A stretch of DNA of 64,000 nt. Origin: Shewanella sp. KT0246. Lineage in GTDB: Bacteria > Pseudomonadota > Gammaproteobacteria > Enterobacterales > Shewanellaceae. The stretch is taken from assembly GCF_019654955.1 (NCBI RefSeq), contig NZ_BPEV01000008.1, forward strand, positions 62,001 to 126,000. Direction: 5' to 3'. The notes below the pieces were generated by a model that saw nothing but the letters and a program-made list of their open reading frames with translations, did not search any database and was not told the DNA's origin. The translations under genes were made by a program, and so were the position numbers. How positions within the stretch are numbered: position 1 is the first letter of the stretch; each line of letters opens with the position of its first letter. This document shows positions 35,961 to 44,832 of this stretch, in pieces.

Positions 35961-36041
35961 GTTACATCTCTTAACATGACAACCATTACAGGTTTGATTG
36001 ATATTTATACAAGTATTCACACTTTAAGTGGTTACATCTCT
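35961..36041. repeat. Direct repeat GTTACATCTCT upstream of the wHTH-STAND regulator
   Basis: GTTACATCTCT occurs exactly at 35961-35971 and 36031-36041, 70 bases apart, 101 bases or more upstream of the regulator start. Winged-helix regulators of the OmpR/ToxR type often bind direct repeats, so these are candidate operator half-sites for autoregulation. Confidence 0.45.
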
Positions 36042-36141
36042 ACCCATTAATTGATATAACTAAATGCTAATGAAACGCACTCGCGGTTAGCTAGTACCGA
36101 ATGCATGATGCAACGCGCTGATTTTTCGATGGAATGTAACA

Positions 36142-39100
36142 ATGAAGAAAGAGATTTTTTTCTTTGGTGAGTGGCAGGTTGACCCCAACAGTAATAGCCT
36201 AAAATTCGGTAAAAAAACCAAACAGCTTGAACCCAAAGCAATGGACGTGCTGATCTTGTTATGCGAGCGCAGCGGCGAAGTACTCAGTAGCGATGATATC
36301 GTCAACGATTGCTGGCCCGACTCCGACATTGGCGACAATCCACTTCATAAAATTATTAACCAATTACGCCGCGCTTTCGATGACAAGGCCACCTCGCCAC
36401 GTTATATCGAAACCATACGTAAACGTGGCTATCGCACCATTGCAGACGTCAATTTTCCTATTGGTCATGAAACCGTAGCCGAGCAACAACAATGGCAATC
36501 AGGTTCTCCATTTCCTGGGCTTCAAGCCTACTCAGAACAATATTCACAAGTCTTCTTTGGCCGCAGTAAACAAATCAGTGTGTTACTAGAGCGGATAAGC
36601 CAGCAAGTAAAATTTGGTCGCGGCTTTTGTTTATTACTGGGCCCTAGCGGCAGTGGCAAGTCATCGTTAATTAATGCCGGGATCATTCCCAACTTAATGG
36701 TCGGTTCTGGTTACAACGGTGTTCATGTGGCGACTTACGGTAGCCTCGATTTTGCAGATGTGGCTAAATCGAAATTATTCATCGAACTCGCAGGCATAAT
36801 GCTCGACTGGGAAATCAATGATATCCCTGTATTTGATGGTGACAGCGCCGACTCTTTATCCCACAGGCTCATTACTGAGCCACAAGCCATCGTTCAGCAA
36901 TGTAAGCAAGCCATTAAATCGAACCAACAATTGCACACCCACTTTGCGCTATTTATCGATAGACTCGAAATCTTATTGTCATCACCTTTGTTCAGCCAAG
37001 AGCAGCGCAATGCATTTGTAAATATATTGGAGCAGCTTGCTAATTCAGGCTGTGTGTTGGTGCTCAGTGCCTGTCGAAATGAGTTTTACCCATTACTCGT
37101 GGCATATCCCAGCTTAATGACAGGCAAAGGCCGTGGTGCGCATTTTGACTTATCACCGCCTACCCGTAGCGAATTACTGCAAATGATCCGCTTACCTGCC
37201 GTAGCAGCCAACTTAACGTGGAGCAGCGATCCTGACACTGCCACCCCATTAGATGAAATTTTATGTGCCGAAGCTGCTAGTAACCCAGATGCGCTGCCCA
37301 TGTTGCAATACATGTTGCAAGCACTGTACTTGCAGCGTAGCCAAGACAATCAGCTATTGTTCAGCGTTTACCAAAAACTAGGGGGTATTGAGGGGGCTAT
37401 CGGTAAAAATGCCGAAGATGCCATAGCAGAACTTACCCCACAGCAAAAAGCCAGTTTACCCCATGTGTTTTCGCTACTTGTCACCTTACGGGAAGACGAA
37501 ACCTCGATCACCAGCCGAACAGCCCGCTGGGCGCAGCTGCATACTAAAGAGGAACGAACCCTCACCCAAGCCATGATCAACAGCCGTTTATTCGTATCCA
37601 ATTTACAAAATGGCGAACCCAGCTTTAGCATTGCCCACGAGGCACTGCTAAGAAGATGGCCACGTGCCACATCATGGATAGCAGAACATAATCAAAGCAT
37701 TCGTATTAAAAGCCGGCTGCACCATTTATCAAGCCGTTGGGTACAAGAAAATAAAAATCATGCTTACTTACTGGCTGATGGTAAACCGCTGCGTGAAGCA
37801 CAATTGCTAAAAGATAATCCACTGTTTGATTTAGAGCCTCAAGAAATAGAGCTCATTAACGCCTCAAGCAAACATGAAAAAGTAAGGCGTTGGCAAAAAA
37901 CCTTCACCATCTCATTACTATTTTTACTCACTATCACCTCAATACTTGCCAGTGTTCGCAGTTTTGAGGCTGAGCAAATGGCTTTACAAAAACGCCAAGC
38001 AGCCGAAAATTTACTGGGTTTTATGGTCGGTGATTTCGCCGACAAAATGCGCGGCATTGGCAGAATGGACTTACTTGATGGGATCAGTAATAAAGCATTG
38101 GAGTATTTCAGTGACGCCTCTAATCCTAGCGATACCAGCTTGAGTTTTGAGTCCCGTTTTCAACACGGTCAAACACTCGAAGCCATGGGTGAAGTAGCCT
38201 ATTCACGGGGTAAAAACACCGAAGCCCAAAATGCGCTTTTAGCATCGAGAGAAAAGCTCACCGCATTACTGATTGAACAACCTGAGCATTTCGAGTTACT
38301 CAAAACTTTAGGCGCTAATGCATTTTGGTTAGGACAATTGGATTACGATCAAAGTGATTGGCAAGCTGCTAAAGCGTGGTTTGAACAATACTTAGTTTAC
38401 AGTCAAACCATGTATGAAATTGCACCAGATAATAATGAAGCAATTATGGAGTTTTCTTACGCAAATAATTCATTGGGCTCTATACACATAGAAGAGCAGA
38501 ACTTTATTTCAGCTTTAGATTTTTTTAATCGCTCTCTTGCATTAAAAAAGCTTGCTTTAGCTAAAGACCCCGAAAATATTCAGCTTGTTGCGGATATTGC
38601 AGACACTCAATCTTGGCAAGCTAATGCGGTCATATCACAAGGAGATTTACACACGGCAATAGAAATACATAAACGGCTACAGTCAGAGCTATTAAATAGT
38701 AATTTAGAATTAACCCCTTATGCATTAGATAGATTATTCGCTAGCTATAAAATTCACTCTGAATTACTTCGATTGCAAAACCATAAACAACAAGCTTTTG
38801 ATGTCATACAGCTAAGTTTAAACGCTATCAATAAAGCTATAAGCCAAGACCCAAATAATGAACACTGGCAAATATATAGATTTAACTCCCTATTTCGATT
38901 ACTAGAGTTAGTTGATAAAGAAACCCATCACAAAATTAAACATGATGTTGAAGAACTTGCAGAAATGCTCAGTTCAAACAATCAATTAAAACTTTCTAAT
39001 AATAACAGATACATATGGGCTATTTACCATCTCTCATCAGCTAGACATTTTTACCTATTACAAAGGTTCGAAGATAGCTATCAATATGCATCAATCGCAA

Positions 39101-39399
39101 CTGACTTATTTCATGAAATTTCTATCACATATCAAAAAGATGTCAGTTATAAAGCTTTACTATCTTCAAGCCAGTTATTAGTACATACAACTGCTGGAAT
39201 CATTAAACACGACAAATTAGACCCATCTCCATGTGAGCAATCTATAAATAGACTTGCTCCATTAATCGAAAATAATAAAAGCCCAGAAATACTAATCCCT
39301 TATTTAAAAGCCTTACATTGCCTTAGGTTAGATCCTAAGGATGAGAACCTTACTAGCATCGTCAAAAATGCTGGCATTAATTTTATGAACATTCACTAA
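36142..39399 (+). CDS. One-component regulator: winged helix, STAND NTPase, TM helix, TPR
   Basis: A 1085-residue membrane-bound regulator. Residues 5-100 are an OmpR/CadC-type winged helix (LEPKAMDVLILLCERSGEVLSSDD, ending IRKRGYRTI). After a linker, PFPGLQAYSEQYSQVFFGR opens an nSTAND1-type NTPase, with Walker A GPSGSGKSS (167-175) and a FALFIDRLEIL Walker B near 270. A transmembrane helix (about 586-605) follows, so the C-terminal TPR-like region (about 606-1085) should be periplasmic. The plan is that of CadC/ToxR with an added signal-integrating ATPase. The last third is visibly more AT-rich than the rest. A small beta-rich protein is encoded 14 bases downstream. The regulated genes are not known. 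Confidence 0.85.
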   Translation: MKKEIFFFGEWQVDPNSNSLKFGKKTKQLEPKAMDVLILLCERSGEVLSSDDIVNDCWPDSDIGDNPLHKIINQLRRAFDDKATSPRYIETIRKRGYRTIADVNFPIGHETVAEQQQWQSGSPFPGLQAYSEQYSQVFFGRSKQISVLLERISQQVKFGRGFCLLLGPSGSGKSSLINAGIIPNLMVGSGYNGVHVATYGSLDFADVAKSKLFIELAGIMLDWEINDIPVFDGDSADSLSHRLITEPQAIVQQCKQAIKSNQQLHTHFALFIDRLEILLSSPLFSQEQRNAFVNILEQLANSGCVLVLSACRNEFYPLLVAYPSLMTGKGRGAHFDLSPPTRSELLQMIRLPAVAANLTWSSDPDTATPLDEILCAEAASNPDALPMLQYMLQALYLQRSQDNQLLFSVYQKLGGIEGAIGKNAEDAIAELTPQQKASLPHVFSLLVTLREDETSITSRTARWAQLHTKEERTLTQAMINSRLFVSNLQNGEPSFSIAHEALLRRWPRATSWIAEHNQSIRIKSRLHHLSSRWVQENKNHAYLLADGKPLREAQLLKDNPLFDLEPQEIELINASSKHEKVRRWQKTFTISLLFLLTITSILASVRSFEAEQMALQKRQAAENLLGFMVGDFADKMRGIGRMDLLDGISNKALEYFSDASNPSDTSLSFESRFQHGQTLEAMGEVAYSRGKNTEAQNALLASREKLTALLIEQPEHFELLKTLGANAFWLGQLDYDQSDWQAAKAWFEQYLVYSQTMYEIAPDNNEAIMEFSYANNSLGSIHIEEQNFISALDFFNRSLALKKLALAKDPENIQLVADIADTQSWQANAVISQGDLHTAIEIHKRLQSELLNSNLELTPYALDRLFASYKIHSELLRLQNHKQQAFDVIQLSLNAINKAISQDPNNEHWQIYRFNSLFRLLELVDKETHHKIKHDVEELAEMLSSNNQLKLSNNNRYIWAIYHLSSARHFYLLQRFEDSYQYASIATDLFHEISITYQKDVSYKALLSSSQLLVHTTAGIIKHDKLDPSPCEQSINRLAPLIENNKSPEILIPYLKALHCLRLDPKDENLTSIVKNAGINFMNIH

Positions 39400-39413
39400 C
39401 TATTGGAGTCCTT

Positions 39414-39776
39414 ATGTTAAATACTACCGGCAAAGCCACATTCATAACAGTTACTGTTACATTAGATAAAAATGAAGTACCTATTTTTGATTACAGTAAT
39501 GAAACAGGCAACGTCGAAGTGTCTGGAGCAAGTACAATTACTTATATTCTTGATGATAATACGAATAAAGGCTTGAAATTTACTAGTGCTGCATTCAATA
39601 CGCCATTCGATGGTATTGTTGATGCAGTGACGGTGAGTTCTGATGGAAAGATTATCCAGTTAATGGATCTCGATAAGGTGGTTGGTAAAACCACATTTCA
39701 ATTTATTTTATCAAATACAGACAACACCTTGATGCTAATCAGTAAAGACCCTCAGGTAATAAACATAAAAGTTTAA
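39414..39776 (+). CDS. Small beta-rich protein, possible DP-EP family
   Basis: A 120-residue protein with no signal peptide and no Cys. Alternating strands (ATFITVTVTLDKNEVPIFDY, GKIIQLMDLD, TTFQFILSNTDNTLMLISKDP, VINIKV) suggest a beta sandwich. It resembles what I recall of the DP-EP family from Shewanella and Vibrio, whose function is unknown; I would not rely on this name without a profile search. TGGAG sits before the ATG and only 14 bases separate it from the STAND regulator, so the two are an operon. It may be the regulator's partner or effector. Confidence 0.7.
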   Translation: MLNTTGKATFITVTVTLDKNEVPIFDYSNETGNVEVSGASTITYILDDNTNKGLKFTSAAFNTPFDGIVDAVTVSSDGKIIQLMDLDKVVGKTTFQFILSNTDNTLMLISKDPQVINIKV

Positions 39777-39897
39777 TTAATTCATAACCTTAATGCAGAA
39801 GGTTAGCGAAAGGTTATAGCTAACAGAGTTCGATAGAGTATTAACTAGAAAAAGCAGTTACTGCGATGATGTTAACAATCTAGTAAGGATACTCGTT

Positions 39898-41022
39898 ATG
39901 TTACAACTCACTTCCACAGCAGAGAATAAGCTGAATCAGTTTTCTCATGTGAATATGAATGCGCTCATTGGCGGCCACTTTGGCGCCATTGAGCAGCCAC
40001 CAAAACATAATGTCAATCCAGTAACCATTCCTCTCGCCAAACAACCAGATCACATTCCATTAGGTGGAAATGCCCTAAGTTCATTATCAACTTTAGTCGA
40101 CTATATGATGGAAGCGATGATAGTGGTCGATGAGTTTGGTAATATTCAAATGGCTAACACTCACGCTGCCGCACTATTATTAAGCCAATCAGCAAACAAT
40201 ACCGCTTCAGCTTTTAAATCTCACCTTGGCGAAAATAGCGCAACTCAAAGTTCAGTAAACTCATTGCTCGGTCGACGCTGGCAGTCCTATTTGTGTGAGC
40301 CACAAAAATCATTATATCAATCTATGATTATTGCCTCGCAAATTGCGCCAAGACCATTAAACCATTTGCCCACTGAAACCACATTAAATCTATCTAACGG
40401 ACAAAGTATTGATGTTGAAATGTCAGTGACTCATTTTCCGATGATAGCGCCATTGTTCGGGATCATTTTACGAGATTTAAGCCAGTTTAGAGCTGAATAT
40501 CAACAGCTTTATAAATGGGCATCGACTGATTGTTTAACTGAATTAGCGAACAGAAGAGTATTTGATGCAGACTTAAAACATCATTGGAAAAACTGCCTTG
40601 AACAAGGCGATCCGATTAGTGTATTAATCATCGATATTGACCACTTTAAATCATTTAATGATAACCATGGCCATGTCATGGGCGATCGTTGTTTACAAAA
40701 AATAGCCAAAGCAATTAAAAGCGCCTTACCTAATGAAGATTGCACCGCAGCACGCTATGGCGGTGAAGAGTTTGCTTTAGTGATGCCTAACTGCAATACC
40801 GAAGAAGTGCAGCAAACTGCACAGTTAATACAGCAAAACATTAATGCATTGACCTATATGGATATCGGTTTGGATATTTCAGTTACAGTCAGTGTAAGCC
40901 AAGGTCACGCTAGTGAAGTTAACGGCCAATTTAGAACGGCAAATGCATTATTGTGCGCTGCTGACACCGCGCTATATCGCGCTAAAGCTGATGGCCGCAA
41001 TCGCATTAATGCTTGCTGCTAG
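39898..41022 (+). CDS. Diguanylate cyclase with PAS-like sensor domain
   Basis: A 374-residue cytoplasmic protein. Residues about 66-195 look like a PAS domain (LVDYMMEAMIVVDEFGNIQMANTHAAALL). The GGDEF domain follows from about 208, with DCLTELANRRVFD, DIDHFKSFNDNHGHVMGD, the active-site RYGGEEFALVMP and the final ALYRAKADGRNRI, all residues expected for an active c-di-GMP synthase. The RxxD inhibitory site is absent (PNED in that place), so product inhibition may be lost. The N-terminal 60 residues are Asn/Gln/Pro-rich and not assigned. AAGGA precedes the start. It is 122 bases downstream of the small beta-rich gene. Confidence 0.92.
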   Translation: MLQLTSTAENKLNQFSHVNMNALIGGHFGAIEQPPKHNVNPVTIPLAKQPDHIPLGGNALSSLSTLVDYMMEAMIVVDEFGNIQMANTHAAALLLSQSANNTASAFKSHLGENSATQSSVNSLLGRRWQSYLCEPQKSLYQSMIIASQIAPRPLNHLPTETTLNLSNGQSIDVEMSVTHFPMIAPLFGIILRDLSQFRAEYQQLYKWASTDCLTELANRRVFDADLKHHWKNCLEQGDPISVLIIDIDHFKSFNDNHGHVMGDRCLQKIAKAIKSALPNEDCTAARYGGEEFALVMPNCNTEEVQQTAQLIQQNINALTYMDIGLDISVTVSVSQGHASEVNGQFRTANALLCAADTALYRAKADGRNRINACC

Positions 41023-41115
41023 TTAACTCAATTGATGCGGGCTTAGTACCTTGCTATATCTATAGCTAGGGGCTTAGCTACGGCTATACCAAAGCTCGCA
41101 ATCTTGCCTAACTCA

Positions 41116-41385
41116 CTACAGGTTAATCACTTGCTGATATTTGCCTACATTATCTAATCCACACATTTCATCGTAGGCGGTTTGGTATTCAAGGTTGGCA
41201 ACAGAATAGTCATGGCTTTTAAGCAGCGCTTTCGCTTCTACAATTGAATGCACACATTCGCCAGCACCTTGACCCGTTAAGCCAACAAAGTTATTGCCAG
41301 CATCTGTCAGCCCCACTAAGTAATGAGTCGCATCTGCCACACCAATAATCGTCGCGATATTGCCTGATTGATTAACATTTTCCAT
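41116..41385 (-). CDS. DUF6482-like small protein
   Basis: An 89-residue cytoplasmic protein. The pattern YLVGLTDAGNNFVGL, then a helix with SIVEAKALLKSH, then the ending YQTAYDEMCG, is reminiscent of DUF6482, where a conserved S/AYDEM motif closes the domain. Function unknown. I start at ATG 41385; the frame extends three codons further to a GTG. Convergent with the diguanylate cyclase gene. Confidence 0.55.
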   Translation of the reverse strand: MENVNQSGNIATIIGVADATHYLVGLTDAGNNFVGLTGQGAGECVHSIVEAKALLKSHDYSVANLEYQTAYDEMCGLDNVGKYQQVINL

Positions 41386-41593
41386 GTAGTGCACCCATTA
41401 GTTAACTTGCTTCATAAAGTGCATTACGTAAGCCAACCGTAAACAGTTCAAAAAACAAGCATCAATACGCTAAAGCATTAACGTTAATCGTTTTGCATTA
41501 CCCCCATAGCCAGCTTGTACACATATGTATTTTCTAAGGTATTACTGATATAACTATATGATTATAAAGTGAGCTAACTAACAAGGAATGATC

Positions 41594-41971
41594 ATGGATT
41601 GGTATATTAAAGTACTGAAGAATTACATTAACTTTAAAGACCGAGCACGCAGAAAGGAATATTGGTTCTTTGTATTATTCAATGTTATTGCTGGAATACT
41701 TTTAGGTATCATGGATAACATTACAGGCACGCTTAACCAAGAAACGGGTTACGGGTTATTAAGTGGCATTTATTCTCTAGCGGTATTCTTACCAGCCCTT
41801 GGGGTATCTGTGCGTCGCCTTCATGACACTGATCGTTCGGGGTGGTGGATCCTCATTGCGCTTATACCGCTTATCGGCGCATTGATATTATTGTATTTCT
41901 TTGTGTCTGACAGCCAAGAGGAAACCAATCGCTTTGGCCCTAATCCTAAAGGTAACGAAGTCGAAATCTAA
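41594..41971 (+). CDS. DUF805 inner-membrane protein
   Basis: A 125-residue membrane protein. It opens MDWYIKVLKNYINFKDRARRKEYWFFVLFN, the amphipathic start of DUF805 proteins (E. coli YhaH/YhaI type), then has three hydrophobic helices with the signature SVRRLHDTDRSGWWIL (about 78-93) before the last. It ends with a polar tail NRFGPNPKG, as is usual. Function unknown. ATG 41594 has AAGGA 6 bases upstream; the earlier ATG at 41588 overlaps the spacer. It precedes the glycine riboswitch by about 240 bases. Confidence 0.9.
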   Translation: MDWYIKVLKNYINFKDRARRKEYWFFVLFNVIAGILLGIMDNITGTLNQETGYGLLSGIYSLAVFLPALGVSVRRLHDTDRSGWWILIALIPLIGALILLYFFVSDSQEETNRFGPNPKGNEVEI

Positions 41972-42215
41972 TCTTTGAAATACACAAGTTCAACGCTATG
42001 GGCAGTGAGTTAACTTACTGTCTGTTTGTTACTGCCTATTTATTACCCCCTTTCACTATCCCCTGTGCAAATTAACTGCAGGTAAACACCCTCAATATCA
42101 AACTGTGATCCGCATCTCTTGAGCCATTCAGTGATATCCCGCATGCTAAATGCCCTTTTTGAAGAATGACTTGGGTTACTTAACAAGCATATTCAAAAAG
42201 ATCCGTTCGGATGAA

Positions 42216-42447
42216 GGTAGCAGGAGAGTGGGGACTAACCCCACACCGACGAGGCAACTTTAGTTAGTGGATTATCCGCTAGTAAAGCACTCTTTCAGGT
42301 GCCACATTGTGGTGAGGACTGTTACTGGACGAGCCTCTGGAGAGACTGTAAGCAAACGCTGTTCGTAAGCGATTGTCATTATAGCGCCGAAGGCGAAAGT
42401 GCGACTGCCAAGCAGTCACGCGAAACGCTCAGGCAAAAGGACAGAGG
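42216..42447 (+). promoter_or_regulatory. Tandem glycine riboswitch upstream of AGCS symporter gene
   Basis: Two glycine aptamers in series. Aptamer 1 has P1 pairing GGTAGCAG (42216-42223) with CTGTTACT (42319-42326), an AGGAGAG start and a CCGACGAGGCAA core. Aptamer 2 has P1 CCTCTG (42334-42339) with CAGAGG (42442-42447), the conserved TGGAGAGACTG start, CGCCGAAGGCGAAA, and the 3' core CAGGCAAAAGGACAGAGG. The short linker between them is typical. Glycine binding would change expression of the Na+/alanine-glycine symporter gene that begins 174 bases downstream. Confidence 0.93.
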
Positions 42448-42497
42448 AGAGGATGACTGTATTCATTTATGGTCACTGTCGTTTTTGCTGTGCCTGA

Positions 42498-42551
42498 CTT
42501 TTGCCTAACTGTACCCACTCAGTAAGCTGAATACTGTGCCCTCTTTTGCCT
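42498..42551 (+). promoter_or_regulatory. Two anti-aptamer sequences in the glycine riboswitch leader
   Basis: CTTTTGCCT occurs at 42498-42506 and again at 42543-42551. Both are perfect complements of AGGCAAAAG (42431-42439) in the conserved 3' core of aptamer 2. Pairing would break the ligand pocket, so these are candidate switching strands of the expression platform. Confidence 0.5.
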
Positions 42552-42576
42552 CAGTACCACTGATCAGCCATATCTT

Positions 42577-42617
42577 TTCCTCCTCCATATTAATTTTGTT
42601 GTTTAATATTCGAGGAA
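42577..42617 (+). promoter_or_regulatory. Possible Shine-Dalgarno sequestering hairpin before AGCS gene
   Basis: TTCCTC (42577-42582) is complementary to GAGGAA (42612-42617), the ribosome binding site 4 bases before the symporter ATG. The adjacent CTCCTC (42580-42585) could instead pair with GAGGAG (42444-42449) at the end of aptamer 2. This suggests translational control but is a paper-pairing only. Confidence 0.35.
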
Positions 42618-42621
42618 CACC

Positions 42622-44001
42622 ATGAATTTTCACGCGCTATTAGCTGATATCAATGCCATTGTTTGGGGCCCTATCACCCTATGTTTACTGGTTGGTACCG
42701 GTCTTTATCTCACTATTCGACTTAAACTATTACAAGTATTTCAGCTCCCTTTTGCATTAAGTTTGTTATTCAAACCTGCAACAGGCAAAGGCGACTTATC
42801 ATCATTTGCAGCCTTGTGTACTGCCCTATCGGCAACCATAGGTACAGGTAATATTGTTGGTGTTGCCACCGCGATAAAAATTGGTGGCCCAGGGGCACTG
42901 TTTTGGATGTGGTTAGCCGCATTTTTTGGCATGGCAACCAAATATGCCGAATGTATGTTGGCAGTTAAATATCGCACCACGGATGCCAAAGGCAATATTG
43001 CTGGCGGCCCAATGTATTACATTGAGCGAGGACTTGGCCTTAAATGGCTAGCCAAAATCTTTGCAGTATTTGGCGTTGGAGTGGCCTTTTTTGGTATTGG
43101 CACTTTTGCGCAAGTTAATGCGATCAGCGATGCCATGACAATTGCGTTTAATGTACCTACATGGGTGACAGCACTTGTACTGACAACAATGGTGGCAGCT
43201 GTCACATTGGGCGGCGTCAAACGTATTGCAAATGTCGCTCAAAAGCTGGTGCCTACAATGGCGCTGGGCTATGTCTTAGCGTGTATTTGGATTCTGTTTA
43301 GCTTTTCAGAGCAAATTATACCAGCGCTCGAATTAGTGGTTCACTCAGCCTTTACCCCTATTTCAGCTGCAGGTGGATTCTTAGGAGCCACTGTTGCTCA
43401 AGCCATTCAAATTGGTATTGCTCGTGGTGTATTTTCAAATGAATCTGGCTTAGGTAGCGCCCCAATTGCAGCTGCTGCAGCCAAAACAAATGAACCTGTT
43501 GAGCAAGGTCTAGTCAGCATGACTGGTACCTTTTTCGACACCATTTTAATTTGTACCATGACAGGCTTAGTACTGATAATTACTGGGGTGTGGAATGGTG
43601 ATACCGCGGGAGCTGCAATGACCAGCGCCGCATTTGCATCTGGTGGCTCGGTGATTGTTGGCCAATATATTGTCACTATTGCACTAGTTTGCTTCGCCTT
43701 CACCACTATTCTTGGCTGGCATTACTATGGCGAACGCTGCTGGAATTACCTCACTCAACAACGATTAGGTGATAAAGGGATCAAAGTTTATCAGCTGACG
43801 TTTTTAAGCTTGATTGCAGTAGGTGCGTTTATCCAATTAGATTTAATCTGGATGCTAGCAGATACCGTAAATGGACTCATGGCTATCCCTAACCTGATTG
43901 CGTTGATAGGCTTAAGACATGTGATTTTGACTGAAACCAATCATTATTTTGACAAGAAAAAGCGCCAAATATCCCAACCTGCGCCAGCGAAAAGTAACTA
44001 G
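42622..44001 (+). CDS. Sodium:alanine/glycine symporter, AGCS family
   Basis: A 459-residue inner-membrane symporter with about eleven helices. The AGCS signatures are present: GLYLTIRLKLLQ near the start, ALSATIGTGNIVGVATAIKIGGPGALFWMW (about 69-98), GGPMYYIERGLG (about 128) and ARGVFSNESGLGSAPIAAAAAKT (about 268-290). It imports alanine or glycine with Na+. The tandem glycine riboswitch in its leader makes glycine the probable substrate or signal. The start has CGAGGAA at ideal spacing. Single gene. Confidence 0.95.
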   Translation: MNFHALLADINAIVWGPITLCLLVGTGLYLTIRLKLLQVFQLPFALSLLFKPATGKGDLSSFAALCTALSATIGTGNIVGVATAIKIGGPGALFWMWLAAFFGMATKYAECMLAVKYRTTDAKGNIAGGPMYYIERGLGLKWLAKIFAVFGVGVAFFGIGTFAQVNAISDAMTIAFNVPTWVTALVLTTMVAAVTLGGVKRIANVAQKLVPTMALGYVLACIWILFSFSEQIIPALELVVHSAFTPISAAGGFLGATVAQAIQIGIARGVFSNESGLGSAPIAAAAAKTNEPVEQGLVSMTGTFFDTILICTMTGLVLIITGVWNGDTAGAAMTSAAFASGGSVIVGQYIVTIALVCFAFTTILGWHYYGERCWNYLTQQRLGDKGIKVYQLTFLSLIAVGAFIQLDLIWMLADTVNGLMAIPNLIALIGLRHVILTETNHYFDKKKRQISQPAPAKSN

Positions 44002-44091
44002 TGTGACTTATTTAATCACTAATAGATAAGTCATTAAATAGCTAAGCTTTTGGCATTATTAAAATAACACCCGTCGAGCAATATCAGTTTA

Positions 44092-44832
44092 TTACTGCTG
44101 ATATTGTTCTGCTTTGGTGTATTTATCCACTAACGCTTGAATAGTGCCATCAGTCTTCAGTTGAGCAATAGCACGATTAATTTGCGGCATCATTTCACTG
44201 TGTTCTTTACGAAGGCGCATCACTAACACTCCTCTTGAATGCACTGACGCTAACGCAATGGGCATGCTTAATTTTTTGGCCCAATATAATGCAGGTAAAT
44301 CCCCTGATATTGCCGCTTGGACACGCTGTTTATGTAAGGCTTTAATCAGTTGTTTCTCAGAACCAAAATCAACCCGAGTAAAGGCATCATCATCATGATA
44401 AAGATACCCTCTCACAGTGCCAATGGGCTCACCTTCAATCATAGTAATATCGGCCCATTGGGATTTATTTTGCTTTAAAGTGATGATGTTTTCTTGAATA
44501 TTGAGGATAGGCTCAGATTGAATGAATAGCTCGCCCATATCACCTTTTGGAAACCAACTTGGACTGACAAAATCAAAATCTAATAATCCCTTTTCTAATG
44601 CTTGATTCGTGCGTTTGGGAGGAAAGTTATGTTTTTCGACTTTAATCTCAGCCATAGACAATATTTGCGGCACAAGCTCACCTAAAATCCCGGAATTTTC
44701 TACTTGTTCAGGAATGTAATAAGGCACCCATGAGCTAGAACCATTCACATTATATTTGAGGATTGTCGCAGCACTGTTCATTGAGAAAAAACAGATAATA
44801 GCAGTCACAGTAAACTGGATGATTTTTTTCAA
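44092..44832 (-). CDS. Periplasmic solute-binding-like protein, SBP_bac_3 type
   Basis: A 246-residue exported protein. The likely start is TTG 44832: GAGGG lies 7 bases upstream and the protein then opens with a normal signal peptide (KKIIQFTVTAIICFFSM, cut near NSA-AT). The longer frame to 44877 would put 15 residues before it. The order YYIPEQVENSGILGELVPQIL, then NQALEKGLLDFDFVSPSWF, then GTVRGYLY and the final INRAIAQLKTDGTIQALVDKY fits amino-acid-type binding proteins. No transporter genes are adjacent, so it may act as a sensor or with a distant system. Ligand unknown. Confidence 0.8.
   Translation of the reverse strand: MKKIIQFTVTAIICFFSMNSAATILKYNVNGSSSWVPYYIPEQVENSGILGELVPQILSMAEIKVEKHNFPPKRTNQALEKGLLDFDFVSPSWFPKGDMGELFIQSEPILNIQENIITLKQNKSQWADITMIEGEPIGTVRGYLYHDDDAFTRVDFGSEKQLIKALHKQRVQAAISGDLPALYWAKKLSMPIALASVHSRGVLVMRLRKEHSEMMPQINRAIAQLKTDGTIQALVDKYTKAEQYQQ

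Noticed and set aside
39790..39832. GGTTAGC/GCTAAC stem after the small beta-rich gene as a terminator
   Set aside because: Short stem with an 11-nt loop and no T-run; not strong enough to separate it from the diguanylate cyclase gene.
42299..42508. 69-codon plus-strand ORF in front of the AGCS gene
   Set aside because: It lies within the second glycine aptamer and its platform; the conserved structured RNA explains the sequence and there is no ribosome site.
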